Source: an uncultured Erysipelotrichales bacterium (lineage in GTDB: Bacteria; Bacillota_I; Bacilli_A; Erysipelotrichales; Coprobacillaceae). Taken from it: DNA of 64,000 nucleotides. The translations under genes were made by a program, and so were the position numbers. Under the pieces are notes generated by a model that was not told the origin of the DNA, made no database searches, and saw nothing but the letters and a program-made list of their open reading frames with translations. Where the stretch lies: assembly GCA_910579135.1 (NCBI GenBank), contig CAJTTM010000014.1, positions 3,805-67,804 on the forward strand, read 5' to 3'. Below are positions 18,546 through 28,445 of the stretch, in pieces. Numbering within the stretch: the stretch's first letter is position 1; every line of letters begins with the position of its first letter.

Positions 18546-21500
18546 CTATTTATAAAAATGAACTTCTAAATAACTTCCTTCATTTCCTTTTTTAATATTG
18601 ATCTGCTGATCAATCTTTTCTTTTAATTCATTAACATGAGAAATAATTCCAATCATCTTATGATGAACCTCTAATCCCATTAAAACATTAATCGCTTGAT
18701 TTAATGATTCTTCATCTAATGTTCCAAATCCCTCATCAATAAACAATGTATTTAATTCAATACCTCCAACATAACTTTGAATCATTGAAGATAAACCTAA
18801 CGCTAAAGAAAGCGCTGCTTTAAAAGACTCTCCTCCAGAAAGAGATTGAACTTCTCTTTCCATACCTGTTTGATAATCAAGAATACTCAAATCAAGTCCT
18901 TGTTTACTATTTCCTTTCACTTCTTGTTTTCTTATAAATTGATATCTTCCTTGACTAAGAAGTGAAAACTCAATATTTGCATACTCTAAAATATTTTCAA
19001 AATAGAAAGATAAAACATATCTTTCAAAAGATAACTTTAAAGGATTCTTTCCAGATGTCATATCACTTAAATGTAAATAATTTTGATATCTTTTTAAGAT
19101 GATTTCATTGTTTTTATACTCATCTTTTAATCTTCTATATATCTTTTGATTATTTTCTAGTTTCATCTTTGTATGATGATAAATGTTTAATAAATCATCT
19201 TTTTCTTTTTTTAATTCATCAACTTTTAATGAAACCTCATCTAATTCAATATATTCTTTATGTTCAAGTTCTTTTTCTAACATTTCTAATGAATTTTCTA
19301 ACTTTTCTTTTTGAATAAAATATTCTTGATATTCTTTTTCTTTGTTTTCTTTTTGTGGTAACATCTGATAATATTTCAAGAACAATGTTTCATCTTTAAA
19401 GTTTTGTTTTATAAAATTCTCATATTCTTCTTTTTTTAATAAATATTCTTTCTCTTCTTTTATTAATATATCTTTATAATATAAGACTTTTTCATCAAGA
19501 GAAATCTTTTGTTCTTTTACATCTTGATATTCTTTTTCAAGAAGTAAAATATTTTCATCAAGTTGTTCTTTTTTTAGACTATATTTTTGATAAGAGTCCT
19601 CTAAGCCATCAAAATTCTCACCATCATATTCCTTCATTCTTCCTTCCATTATAGAAACAGAATTTCTTAATTCTTTTAAATTCAAAGATAATTTTTCTAT
19701 TTCTATTTCTTTTTCTTTTAAATCCTTTTTATCCTCTTTAACAGTTCTTTCTAATCTCTTTAAATACTTAACCTCATCACTACATTTTAAATAATCTCTT
19801 TTCCCTTGAGAAATAATTTGAGTGACTTTCGATAAATATCTAATAAAAACATGTTTAGATAATTCTTCTTTAATTCCAAGCTTTTCCTTTAATAAATTAA
19901 TTTGAGTGATTAACTTTGTTATTTCTTCATTTTGTACAATCACTTGATTATAAATATCATCTTTTTCTTTTAATAATGATGTGACTTTTTTTGATAATTC
20001 ATCAAGCTGAGATATGGTTAATATATCGCCTTGAATCTTAGCAGGATGAGGATGATTTAGTGAACCGCAAACAGGACAAGGTTGATTATCTTGTAACTCC
20101 ATCGCAAGTATTCCTGCTTGTTGTCTTTTATACTTCTCATCTTCTTGTAGATAATGTTCATATTCTTTTTTATACAATTGATATGACTGATTATATTGAT
20201 TAGATAAAGTATAATGAAGATCTTGTTCATTTAACAAATTATCATGTAGATCACTTAATTCATGTAATTGCGTCTTTCTTTCCATAACATCTTGTTCATC
20301 TTGATCCATTTGTTTTTGTTGGAGTTGTAAATCAGGTAAACGACTAATATTTTTTTGATCTCTCTCAATTCTATTTTCCTGTTTTTCTTTTGCTTTTTCT
20401 TTAAGATTATATTCTTGTTCTTTTAATTCTAATTTTTCTTTTTCAATTTGATATTCTTTTTGATATTGATGATATAAATCTCTTTTTTTCATTTGTTGTT
20501 GAATATCATTAAGTTTAATACTTGTTTTTTCTCTTTGTTGTTGAAGCAATGGTATTTGTTCATATTGTTTTTTCTGATATGAATATACCTTCTTCATTTT
20601 CTTTTTTTGTTTTTTAATCTCTTCATTTTCTTTTAAATGTTGATGATATTGTTTTGTGATCATTTGGTATTCAGTGATAAAATCCAAACGAGAATGAATA
20701 CAATTCATATATTCTAATTCTCTTTTTATGACTTTCATATCATTCTTTTTTGAACTTAATTCTTGATATTGATGAAAATAATCATCATATTGTTTGACTT
20801 TATCATTATGCATTTGTTGTAATTGAAGTTGTTGTAATTGTTGATTATATTCTTTTTCTTTCTTTTCATAATCTTGTTTTAAGATTTGATTGTCTTTTTT
20901 AGTGATTTGTATATCTTTATCGATTTCATCTATAACCTGAGGATGAAAAGCCTCAAAATCTAAATCTATCAACAGTTCTAAAGAAGAATCTAATAACTTT
21001 AAAGATCTCTCATACTCTTCTTTATTATTTCTTACTTTATCTTTAAGATCATTCTCTAACTCTAATAAATGATATGTATTAAAAATACGTCTTAAAACCT
21101 TCTCACGCTCTTCGCTACTCGCATAAATCAAGCGAGTAAACTCACCTTGAGAAATCATAACAATTTGTTTGAATTGCTCAATATTTATTCCTAAGATTTC
21201 AATGACCTTTGCATTCACTTCTTTAACACCATCAATAAAAGTTCCATCAGGAAGTGTCAACAAAGCAGAAGCTTGTTTCAATGCTTTATACCCTTCTCTT
21301 TTATAACTAGGAGTACGTTTAATATGATAGATTTTATGACCTGTTTCAAAAGATAACTCAACATAAGTTTCATCTTTAACATCTGCATAATCACTTCTTA
21401 AACTATTTTGACTACGATTTCCACTTGCTTGACCATATAATGCGAATGTGATTGCATCAAAAATAGCTGTTTTCCCTGATCCAGTTGGTCCACTAATTAA

Positions 21501-21590
21501 ATATAAACCTTCATTTAATAAGCTAAAATCAATACTGACTTCATCTTTATAAGCTAAAAAAGCTTTCATTTTAAGATTTAATGGTTTCAT
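18546..21590 (-). CDS. sbcC: Exonuclease subunit SbcC
   Basis: 1014 residues from the ATG at 21588-21590 (MKPLNLKM, the usual SbcC opening); a longer ATG at 21602 abuts the AAGGA site. The Rad50-like layout is clear: Walker A GPTGSGKT, the Q-loop, long coiled coil, zinc-hook CPVCG (505-509), a second coil, then signature LSGGESF and Walker B LFIDEGFGTLD. With SbcD it forms the Mre11/Rad50-like nuclease that opens hairpins and protein-blocked DNA ends. The start overlaps the sbcD end by 20 bases. Confidence 0.96.
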   Translation of the reverse strand: MKPLNLKMKAFLAYKDEVSIDFSLLNEGLYLISGPTGSGKTAIFDAITFALYGQASGNRSQNSLRSDYADVKDETYVELSFETGHKIYHIKRTPSYKREGYKALKQASALLTLPDGTFIDGVKEVNAKVIEILGINIEQFKQIVMISQGEFTRLIYASSEEREKVLRRIFNTYHLLELENDLKDKVRNNKEEYERSLKLLDSSLELLIDLDFEAFHPQVIDEIDKDIQITKKDNQILKQDYEKKEKEYNQQLQQLQLQQMHNDKVKQYDDYFHQYQELSSKKNDMKVIKRELEYMNCIHSRLDFITEYQMITKQYHQHLKENEEIKKQKKKMKKVYSYQKKQYEQIPLLQQQREKTSIKLNDIQQQMKKRDLYHQYQKEYQIEKEKLELKEQEYNLKEKAKEKQENRIERDQKNISRLPDLQLQQKQMDQDEQDVMERKTQLHELSDLHDNLLNEQDLHYTLSNQYNQSYQLYKKEYEHYLQEDEKYKRQQAGILAMELQDNQPCPVCGSLNHPHPAKIQGDILTISQLDELSKKVTSLLKEKDDIYNQVIVQNEEITKLITQINLLKEKLGIKEELSKHVFIRYLSKVTQIISQGKRDYLKCSDEVKYLKRLERTVKEDKKDLKEKEIEIEKLSLNLKELRNSVSIMEGRMKEYDGENFDGLEDSYQKYSLKKEQLDENILLLEKEYQDVKEQKISLDEKVLYYKDILIKEEKEYLLKKEEYENFIKQNFKDETLFLKYYQMLPQKENKEKEYQEYFIQKEKLENSLEMLEKELEHKEYIELDEVSLKVDELKKEKDDLLNIYHHTKMKLENNQKIYRRLKDEYKNNEIILKRYQNYLHLSDMTSGKNPLKLSFERYVLSFYFENILEYANIEFSLLSQGRYQFIRKQEVKGNSKQGLDLSILDYQTGMEREVQSLSGGESFKAALSLALGLSSMIQSYVGGIELNTLFIDEGFGTLDEESLNQAINVLMGLEVHHKMIGIISHVNELKEKIDQQINIKKGNEGSYLEVHFYK

Positions 21591-22701
21591 TTTTTTCACC
21601 ATCCTTCTCTATAAAATCTTTGATAATATCTAATGATTCTTCATCTAATTGTTGATTTGTGATTGTTTGATAAAACTGTTGATATAAATCAGTTAATTCC
21701 ATTGTTTCTAATATCTTCATATTATCATTCACTTGATGATGATATTGACTTAAATGAACATATGTTAATTGCAAAAGATGAGGATATAGTCTTTTTAATT
21801 GTTCTATTGCATGAGGAACGATTTTTCCATCTAATAACTCGATATGTAATAAGTCATCTTTTTTTGAGATATAATCATTCTTTATAAAATCCAAATAATA
21901 ACCTTGATACACCTTTAGATCTATAGAAGGAGTTAAAGTATGAAAAGAAAGTGAAAAATCATCAGTATTCACAATCACTATAGATTTCTCTTGTTTTACT
22001 TCATCAAAAGAATAACGCATTAAAGATCCACTATATCTTATTGTCTTTCTCCCAACTTTCTGGGAAGCATGTAAATGTCCTAAAGCGACATAATCAAAAT
22101 CTTCAAAAAGTGAATTATCAATAATTTCACTTCCTCCTACACTTAATATCACTTCACTTTCACTTTGAATACTATTTTTACCAACAAATTGATGAGTCAC
22201 TAAAACATTTTTTTGATTTTTATCAATATCTTGATGTTGAAAATATTCTTCAAAAGCTTGTTGGTATGTTACAATAGAATCCTGCTGATACATATGTCTT
22301 ATAAGTGAAGGTTTAAAGAATGGTAATAAATAAAAATGAACATCATCAATAACAATGGGCTCCATTTTTTTATGAACTTCAGTTTCAATATACAATCCTT
22401 GTTTTTTTAATAAAGCACTTGCAAAATGAATACGATCTTGACTATCATGATTACCTGAAATCATTAAAATTTGAAAATGATTTTGATTGACTGCAACATC
22501 TAAAAATTCATCTAAAACTTGGACTGCTTCACTAGAAGGAACACTTCGATCATAAATATCTCCAGCTATCACAAGGGTAGAAATATTTTCTTTTTTCATA
22601 TAATCTAGTAATTGGTAAAGTAATTGTTTTTGAATATCTAATAATGAATATTGATGAATTGTTTTTCCTAAATGTAAATCAGCAATATGAACAAATTTCA
22701 T
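21571..22701 (-). CDS. sbcD: Exonuclease subunit SbcD
   Basis: 376 residues from the ATG at 22699-22701, which has a perfect GGAGG five bases upstream; an alternative TTG at 22713 is unlikely. Metallophosphoesterase motifs are in order: HIADLHLGK, GDIYDRSVP, ISGNHDS, VLVTHQ and LGHLH. It is the Mre11-like nuclease partner of SbcC. Its start overlaps the stop of the GNAT gene as ATGA, so translation is coupled. Confidence 0.96.
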   Translation of the reverse strand: MKFVHIADLHLGKTIHQYSLLDIQKQLLYQLLDYMKKENISTLVIAGDIYDRSVPSSEAVQVLDEFLDVAVNQNHFQILMISGNHDSQDRIHFASALLKKQGLYIETEVHKKMEPIVIDDVHFYLLPFFKPSLIRHMYQQDSIVTYQQAFEEYFQHQDIDKNQKNVLVTHQFVGKNSIQSESEVILSVGGSEIIDNSLFEDFDYVALGHLHASQKVGRKTIRYSGSLMRYSFDEVKQEKSIVIVNTDDFSLSFHTLTPSIDLKVYQGYYLDFIKNDYISKKDDLLHIELLDGKIVPHAIEQLKRLYPHLLQLTYVHLSQYHHQVNDNMKILETMELTDLYQQFYQTITNQQLDEESLDIIKDFIEKDGEKNETIKS

Positions 22702-23105
22702 TTTAACCTCCAAATATATATCTTTTTATCTTTTTCTTCTTTTGTAAAAACATTTCTTAAATGTTTGGGTATCATCTTTTGTTCTATGAACTCACAATTT
22801 AGTCTTTCTATTATTTTCATAGAAGCAACATTAGAAGGATCACAAGTGATTATCACATGATTTTTTCCTTGTTTTAATATTTCTTTCTTTAATAATAAAC
22901 AAGCTTCATAACTATAATAATGTCCCCTATATTCCTCTTCTATGGTATAACCAATATGTCCATCAAAATAACGAGAATGATCATCACCACTTCTTAAAAC
23001 AATCCTTCCCACTTCTTTATGATCAACAATAATCAAGTAAATCCAATAAGGATCAAAATAATCAGGTAAATCTTTATCAACATACTCTAATAATTGTAAT
23101 TTCAT
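22698..23105 (-). CDS. GNAT-family N-acetyltransferase
   Basis: 135 residues from the ATG at 23103-23105 (AGGTGAT upstream); the longer reading starts at a GTG. The sequence has the beta-bulge and acetyl-CoA loop region around IGYTIEEEYRGHYYSYEA and a late SNVASMKIIERLNCEF, the conserved N-x-x-S-x-x-x-x-E-x-x-G/N pattern of RimJ/GNAT proteins. The substrate is unknown. It is the first gene in the unit that continues into sbcD, sbcC and the helicase. A TATAAT lies at 23124-23129, just after the his terminator. Confidence 0.78.
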   Translation of the reverse strand: MKLQLLEYVDKDLPDYFDPYWIYLIIVDHKEVGRIVLRSGDDHSRYFDGHIGYTIEEEYRGHYYSYEACLLLKKEILKQGKNHVIITCDPSNVASMKIIERLNCEFIEQKMIPKHLRNVFTKEEKDKKIYIWRLK

Positions 23106-23160
23106 AGTTATCACCTTCCTTTTATTATATCATGGAATAGAAAAAAAGATATTATTTTAT

Positions 23161-23193
23161 GAAAAAAAACAAATAAGAATGACTCTTATTTGT
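23161..23193 (-). terminator. Terminator of the histidine operon
   Basis: ACAAATAAGA (23169-23178) pairs with TCTTATTTGT (23184-23193), followed on the minus strand by eight T. It lies right after hisIE. Confidence 0.92.
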
Positions 23194-23202
23194 CCTTAAA
23201 CG

Positions 23203-23847
23203 TTAATATTCTCCTCTTGTATGAAAATCCTTTTTATTACCTGTAATTTGATGTCTTTTCACAAGTTTTTCTTCAATATCTTCTACTCTAATTCCTTGAT
23301 TAGACATTAAAACAAAAACATGGTAGAAAAGATCACTGATTTCTCCAATCAATTCTTCTTTATCATTATTTTTAGCAGCAATAATCGTTTCACTCGCTTC
23401 TTCTCCAACCTTCTTACAAATCTTATCAACACCCTGTTCTAATAAATAATTTGTATAAGATTTCTCTACAGGATGAATCTTTCTATCTTCTATTGTTTTA
23501 TACAATTCATGAAAGATTTGTTGACTCATTGAAAAAGGCATCACTTCATTAAAGAAACAAGAATAAGCTCCTGTATGACAAGCATTTCCAATCTGTTCAA
23601 CATAGATAAGTAAAGTATCATTATCACAATCCAGATACATTCCTTTAATATTTTGAAAATGTCCTGAAGTTTCTCCTTTATGCCATAACTCATTCCTTGA
23701 ACGAGAATAAAAATAAGTTTGTTTTGTTTCAAGCATTTTATCATATGCTTCTTCATTTACATAAGCAAGCATTAATACTTCGTGAGTCTTATAATCCTGT
23801 ACAATGGCAGGAATCATATTATTCATTTTTTGAAAATCTGGTTTCAT
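23203..23847 (-). CDS. hisIE: Bifunctional phosphoribosyl-AMP cyclohydrolase / phosphoribosyl-ATP pyrophosphatase
   Basis: 214 residues. The HisI half (about 1-110) carries MLAYVNEEA, TYFYSRSRNELWHKGETSGH, the metal-binding DCDNDTLL and ACHTGAYSCFF. The HisE half (about 120-214) has SYTNYLLEQGVDKICKKVGEEASETIIAAKN and ISDLFYH. It carries out steps 2 and 3 of histidine synthesis. It overlaps hisF by four bases and is the last gene of the operon. Confidence 0.96.
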   Translation of the reverse strand: MKPDFQKMNNMIPAIVQDYKTHEVLMLAYVNEEAYDKMLETKQTYFYSRSRNELWHKGETSGHFQNIKGMYLDCDNDTLLIYVEQIGNACHTGAYSCFFNEVMPFSMSQQIFHELYKTIEDRKIHPVEKSYTNYLLEQGVDKICKKVGEEASETIIAAKNNDKEELIGEISDLFYHVFVLMSNQGIRVEDIEEKLVKRHQITGNKKDFHTRGEY

Positions 23848-24611
23848 ATATTTCTCCTTACTGGAATATTATTTTGATAACACTCCTTTTTGACTTCATC
23901 AATTGTTGCTTCTCCATAATGAAATAAAGAAGCAGCAAGGGCAGCATCACAATTTGTTTGCTTAAAAACATCTACAATAGAATCAATACCACCACATCCT
24001 CCACTTGCGATAACAGGAATAGAAACAACTTCTAATACTGCATTTAACATATCAATATCAAAACCATCTCTTGTTCCATCTTTATCCATTGAGGTTAAAA
24101 GAATTTCTCCAGCACCAAGTTGTTCACATTGCTTTGCCCAATCAATTAAATCAATACCTGTATTAATTCTACCACCAGCAATATAAACATCATATCCACT
24201 CTCATCTTCTCTTTTTTTCGCATCAATCGCAACAACAACACATTGTACTCCAAATTCATCAGAAGCTTCTTTGATTAATTGAGGATTTTTAATTGCAGCA
24301 CTATTCACAGACACTTTATCAGCACCACTTGATAATATCATTCTAAAATCATCAATTGTACGAATACCTCCCCCCACCGTTAAAGGAATAGAAAGTTCAC
24401 TAGCAGCTCTTTCTATTAAATCTTTAATAATATCTCTATTTTCATGAGTTGCAGTAATATCTAAGAAAACAACTTCATCAGCACATTGTTCATCATATCT
24501 TTTTGCGATTTCTACAGGATCACCAATATCAACTAAGCCAACAAAGTTAACCCCTTTTACAACTTGACCATTTTTTATATCCAAACATGGAATTATCCTT
24601 TTTGCAAGCAT
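23844..24611 (-). CDS. hisF: Imidazole glycerol phosphate synthase, cyclase subunit HisF
   Basis: 255 residues. TIM barrel with RIIPCLDIKNGQVVKGVNF and the catalytic Asp11, the second catalytic Asp in LLTSMDKDGT, and phosphate-binding GGGI and ASGGCG loops. With HisH it makes imidazole glycerol phosphate and AICAR. The gene overlaps hisA by 19 bases. Confidence 0.97.
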   Translation of the reverse strand: MLAKRIIPCLDIKNGQVVKGVNFVGLVDIGDPVEIAKRYDEQCADEVVFLDITATHENRDIIKDLIERAASELSIPLTVGGGIRTIDDFRMILSSGADKVSVNSAAIKNPQLIKEASDEFGVQCVVVAIDAKKREDESGYDVYIAGGRINTGIDLIDWAKQCEQLGAGEILLTSMDKDGTRDGFDIDMLNAVLEVVSIPVIASGGCGGIDSIVDVFKQTNCDAALAASLFHYGEATIDEVKKECYQNNIPVRRNI

Positions 24612-25318
24612 TGAATCACCTCTTTTAAATCCACTTTTCCCTCATAATAAGCCTTACCAACAATACATCCATAATAATTTAAATCATTGACTTTATAAAT
24701 ATCTTCATTTCCTTTAACACCACCAGAAACCACAAAATCAAGATGAGTATTCTTCTTTATCTCTTCATAGATCTCAAAACTTGGTCCAGTTAATGTTCCA
24801 TCTTTAGAAATATCAGTACAAACAATTGTTTTCACTCCTATTTCTTCTAAAACCTTTAAAAAATCAAGATAATAAACTTGACTTGTTTCAAGCCAACCTG
24901 ATGTTGAAACATATCCATCTTTTATATCTACACCAACAACAATTCTTTTTGGACCATAGACTTTTAAAGCTTCTTTCAAAAATAACGGATCATGGATAGC
25001 AGCAGTTCCTAAGATAACCCTATCAATACCTACTTCATTTAAATATAAATCAACAGTCTCCATATTTCTAATTCCACCACCTAATTCCATAGGAATAGAA
25101 ATCGCTTTTCTTATTTTCTTAATTGTTTCTAAATTTGTTGTTTGACCATCCTTTGCTCCATCTAAATCAACAACATGCAAATAATGAGCACCCATAGCCT
25201 CAAATGCTTTTGCGATATCTTCAGGAGTTGATGAATAAACAGTTTTCTGATTATAATCTCCCTTATATAAACGAACAGCTTCCCCATTCTTTAAATCAAT
25301 TGCTGGAATTAACAACAT
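24593..25318 (-). CDS. hisA: ProFAR isomerase HisA
   Basis: 241 residues. LIPAIDLKNGEAVRLYKG has the catalytic Asp8, and CTDISKDGT carries the second Asp; ELGGGIR and VSGGVK are the phosphate loops. It performs the Amadori isomerisation before HisFH. The start overlaps hisH by ten bases. Confidence 0.97.
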   Translation of the reverse strand: MLLIPAIDLKNGEAVRLYKGDYNQKTVYSSTPEDIAKAFEAMGAHYLHVVDLDGAKDGQTTNLETIKKIRKAISIPMELGGGIRNMETVDLYLNEVGIDRVILGTAAIHDPLFLKEALKVYGPKRIVVGVDIKDGYVSTSGWLETSQVYYLDFLKVLEEIGVKTIVCTDISKDGTLTGPSFEIYEEIKKNTHLDFVVSGGVKGNEDIYKVNDLNYYGCIVGKAYYEGKVDLKEVIQCLQKG

Positions 25319-25920
25319 TCTACCATCTCCTTAAACGCTAATAATATCTTTTTCCCTACTTCACCACTCTTCTCTGGATGAAATTGACAACCAATCACAT
25401 TATGATGAGAAACAATAGCAGTTACTTTTTTCTCTCCATATTCACAATAAGCAACTAACTCTTCATCAATCCCATTTGCCATAAATGAATGAACAAAGTA
25501 AACATAATCTTTTTCATTAATATACTTTAATATAGGATGATTTTGATTAAAAAGAAGTTCATTCCATCCCATATGAGGAATCTTTGCATTGACTTTCATT
25601 TTATCAACTTTTCCTTTTAAAAATCCTAATCCCTTTGTAACTTTTACTTCACTACCATATTCAAATAAAATCTGCATTCCTAAACAAATACCTAAAATAG
25701 GAACACCTGCTTCTTTTCTTTCATTTAAAATATCAATTAAATCATATTTCTTTAGATTTTCCATTGCAATAAAAAATGTGCCTACACCAGGTAAAATAAT
25801 TCCATCTGCTTGTCTTATGATCTCATGATCCCTTGTAACAATTGGAGATAATCCAATACGTTTTAAAGCATTAGTCACACTTTTTAAATTTCCTACATTA
25901 TAATCAATAACAGCTATCAT
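25309..25920 (-). CDS. hisH: Imidazole glycerol phosphate synthase, glutamine amidotransferase subunit HisH
   Basis: 203 residues. Class-I amidotransferase triad: the nucleophile Cys in GICLGMQILFE, and His/Glu in CQFHPEKSG. VIDYNVGNLKSV is the HisH N-terminus. It supplies ammonia to HisF. It begins 12 bases after the hisB stop. Confidence 0.97.
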   Translation of the reverse strand: MIAVIDYNVGNLKSVTNALKRIGLSPIVTRDHEIIRQADGIILPGVGTFFIAMENLKKYDLIDILNERKEAGVPILGICLGMQILFEYGSEVKVTKGLGFLKGKVDKMKVNAKIPHMGWNELLFNQNHPILKYINEKDYVYFVHSFMANGIDEELVAYCEYGEKKVTAIVSHHNVIGCQFHPEKSGEVGKKILLAFKEMVECC

Positions 25921-25932
25921 TTGTTCACCTAC

Positions 25933-26520
25933 TTATAATATTCCTTTAGAAGAAACAACTCTATCTTTATTCTTTTCATCAATTGTAACTGCTTGTTTTA
26001 AAGCTCTCGCAAAACTTTTAAACATTGCTTCAATCACATGATGAGTATTATTTCCATAAATTTCATTAAGATGTAATGTTATACCAGCATGCATTGCAAC
26101 TGCTCTAAAAAATTCTTCTGTCATTTCTGTTTCATAATTCCCTAAAACTGGTGTATTTAACTGAGCATTATAAACAAGAAAAGCTCTTCCACTAATATCT
26201 AAAACAGTTTCAAATAAAACTTCATCCATAGGAATCTTAAAAAAACCATAACGATATATTCCCTTTTTATCACCTAATGCTTCTAAAATACAATCACCTA
26301 AAACAATCCCTAAATCTTCAACACTATGATGACTATCAACATGAATATCACCATCACATTTAACTTCTAAATCAAATTGTCCATGAAAAGCAAATAATTC
26401 TAACATATGATCCACAAATCCTACTCCTGTTTGAATATTAGCTCTTCCGCTTCCATCTAAATTAAGAGTCATTTTGATTTTTGTTTCATGACTATTTCTT
26501 TCTATCGTACTTACCCTCAT
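25933..26520 (-). CDS. hisB: Imidazoleglycerol-phosphate dehydratase HisB
   Basis: 195 residues from the ATG at 26518-26520 (MRVSTIERNSHETKI), with GAGG nine bases upstream inside hisD; upstream TTG and ATG readings lack room for a ribosome site. Metal-binding motifs DHMLELFAFHG, DSHHSVEDLG and NTHHVIEAMFK are all present. Only the dehydratase domain is encoded; the fused histidinol-phosphatase of enteric HisB is absent. Confidence 0.96.
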   Translation of the reverse strand: MRVSTIERNSHETKIKMTLNLDGSGRANIQTGVGFVDHMLELFAFHGQFDLEVKCDGDIHVDSHHSVEDLGIVLGDCILEALGDKKGIYRYGFFKIPMDEVLFETVLDISGRAFLVYNAQLNTPVLGNYETEMTEEFFRAVAMHAGITLHLNEIYGNNTHHVIEAMFKSFARALKQAVTIDEKNKDRVVSSKGIL

Positions 26521-26521
26521 A

Positions 26522-27820
26522 TTATTCATCCTCAAATCTCACTGCGATACTATTTGCATGAGCATCCAATCCTTCTAATTTTGCAAATTTTTGTACATCA
26601 TCTTTAAATGTTTCTAATACTTGTTTAGGATAATAACTATAAGAAGAATACTTCACATAATCGTAAACACCTAAAGCACTATAGAACTTCGCAGTTCCAC
26701 CAGTTGGTAAAACATGATTTGTTCCTGACATATAATCTCCTAATGGTTCAGGAGTATATTCTCCTAAGAATATCGATCCTGCATTTTTGATAAGTGGTAA
26801 TGTATTCATTGGGTTTTCTACAAGAACTTCTAAATGTTCTGGAGCTAAATAATTTGAAACTTCAAATGCCTCTTCTAAACTCTCTACAATGATTGCTCCA
26901 CCATAATTTTCTAAAGATTCTTTAATAATATCTTTTCTAGAAAGATACGCCATTTGTCTTTCTAATTCATGATTAATTTCTTCTAACAAAGAGGGAGCAG
27001 TTGTCACTAAAATTGCACTCGCAAGTTTATCATGTTCAGCTTGACTCATTAGATCAGCTGCTATATATTTAGGATTTGCGGTTTCATCTGCAACAATAAG
27101 GATTTCACTAGGTCCTGCAACCATATCAATATCAACCATTCCATAGCAACATTTTTTTGCAGTCGCAACATATATATTTCCAGGTCCAACAATCTTATCA
27201 ACTTTTTGAATTGTTTTTGTTCCTAGGGCTACAGCTGCAACTCCTTGAGCTCCACCTACTTTATAGATTTTATCAATACCACATACATAGGCAGCTGCAA
27301 GAATAGTTGGATTGACTTTCCCATCGCTTTTAACAGGTGTAATAATACTGATATCTTTGACTCCTGCAAGTATAGCAGGAATGGCATTCATCATAACTGT
27401 TGAAGGATAAGTTGCTGTTCCTCCTGGTACATACAAAGCTAATTTCTCAATTGGTCTTACGATTTGTCCCATCAAAACTCCATTATCTTTATATAAAGAC
27501 CATGATTTTTCTACTTGATTTTGATGAAATGCTATTAATTGTTCTTTGGTTCTTTCTATAATTCTAATAAAATCTTTCCCAACAATAGAAACTCCATCTA
27601 ATATTTCTTGTTTTGATACAATAAAATCTCTTGGATCTTCTATTTCAAAACCATCAAATTGAGCACAATATTTCATTAATGCTTTATCTCCATTTAACTT
27701 CACATCATTAATAATATCATTCACTGCATCATTAACTTGTTTTGAAATATCTTCTTTACGTGAAGAAAAAGCATCTGCGATTGTTTCATAACTTCCTTTA
27801 AAATCTAATGTCTTAAGCAT
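26522..27820 (-). CDS. hisD: Histidinol dehydrogenase
   Basis: 432 residues from the ATG at 27818-27820, eight bases after AAAGGA; the first ATG at 27829 abuts the site. Family motifs include LYVPGGTATYPSTVMMNA, KVGGAQGVAA, DMVAGPSEILI and AEHD, with late EHLE and GTNHVLPT. It performs the last two oxidations of the pathway. Start overlaps the hisG end by eight bases. Confidence 0.97.
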   Translation of the reverse strand: MLKTLDFKGSYETIADAFSSRKEDISKQVNDAVNDIINDVKLNGDKALMKYCAQFDGFEIEDPRDFIVSKQEILDGVSIVGKDFIRIIERTKEQLIAFHQNQVEKSWSLYKDNGVLMGQIVRPIEKLALYVPGGTATYPSTVMMNAIPAILAGVKDISIITPVKSDGKVNPTILAAAYVCGIDKIYKVGGAQGVAAVALGTKTIQKVDKIVGPGNIYVATAKKCCYGMVDIDMVAGPSEILIVADETANPKYIAADLMSQAEHDKLASAILVTTAPSLLEEINHELERQMAYLSRKDIIKESLENYGGAIIVESLEEAFEVSNYLAPEHLEVLVENPMNTLPLIKNAGSIFLGEYTPEPLGDYMSGTNHVLPTGGTAKFYSALGVYDYVKYSSYSYYPKQVLETFKDDVQKFAKLEGLDAHANSIAVRFEDE

Positions 27821-28445
27821 TTTCATCATCCTTTCTTTCTAACGCATTCATAATTTTTAATATCTCATCTTTTTTAAAAACATAACTTACTTTATTCACT
27901 ATCATTCTTGTTGAAATATCACAAATCTTTTCAATGATTTCTAAACCATTAGCTTTCAAAGTAGAACCTGTTTCTACAATATCAACAATAGCATCACTTA
28001 ATCCAACTACTGGTCCAAGTTCAACAGAACCTTCTAATTTAATGATTTCAACATCTTCTTGTTTTTGATTAAAATATTTTTTCGCAACACTTACATATTT
28101 AGATGCAATTCTTTTTCTTCTTTTCCATTCTTTATCTCTATATTCTGGATAGGCTGCAACTGCAAAATAACATTTCCCTATATCTAAATCTAATATTTCA
28201 TAATAATCTTTAAAATCACTTTCATCTAATGTATCTTTTCCTACAAATCCAATATCTACAATACCATGTTCTAAAAAGGTTAATACATCATTTGCTTTTG
28301 CAAAAATCATTGAAATACCATCATCTGTTTCTATCAACAATTCTCTATCCTTTTGATAAATTGGAGTCATATCAAATCCTGATTTTTCTAATAAACGACA
28401 AACTTGTTTTTCAATTCTTCCTTTAGTAATCGCAATCCTAATCAT
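27813..28445 (-). CDS. hisG: ATP phosphoribosyltransferase, short-form catalytic subunit HisG
   Basis: 210 residues, the short HisG form that lacks the C-terminal regulatory domain and needs HisZ. It starts RIAITKGRIEK and has the PRPP-binding DAIVDIVETGSTLKANGL. First committed step of the pathway. The start overlaps the hisZ stop by eight bases, which fits co-translation of the two subunits. Confidence 0.97.
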   Translation of the reverse strand: MIRIAITKGRIEKQVCRLLEKSGFDMTPIYQKDRELLIETDDGISMIFAKANDVLTFLEHGIVDIGFVGKDTLDESDFKDYYEILDLDIGKCYFAVAAYPEYRDKEWKRRKRIASKYVSVAKKYFNQKQEDVEIIKLEGSVELGPVVGLSDAIVDIVETGSTLKANGLEIIEKICDISTRMIVNKVSYVFKKDEILKIMNALERKDDENA

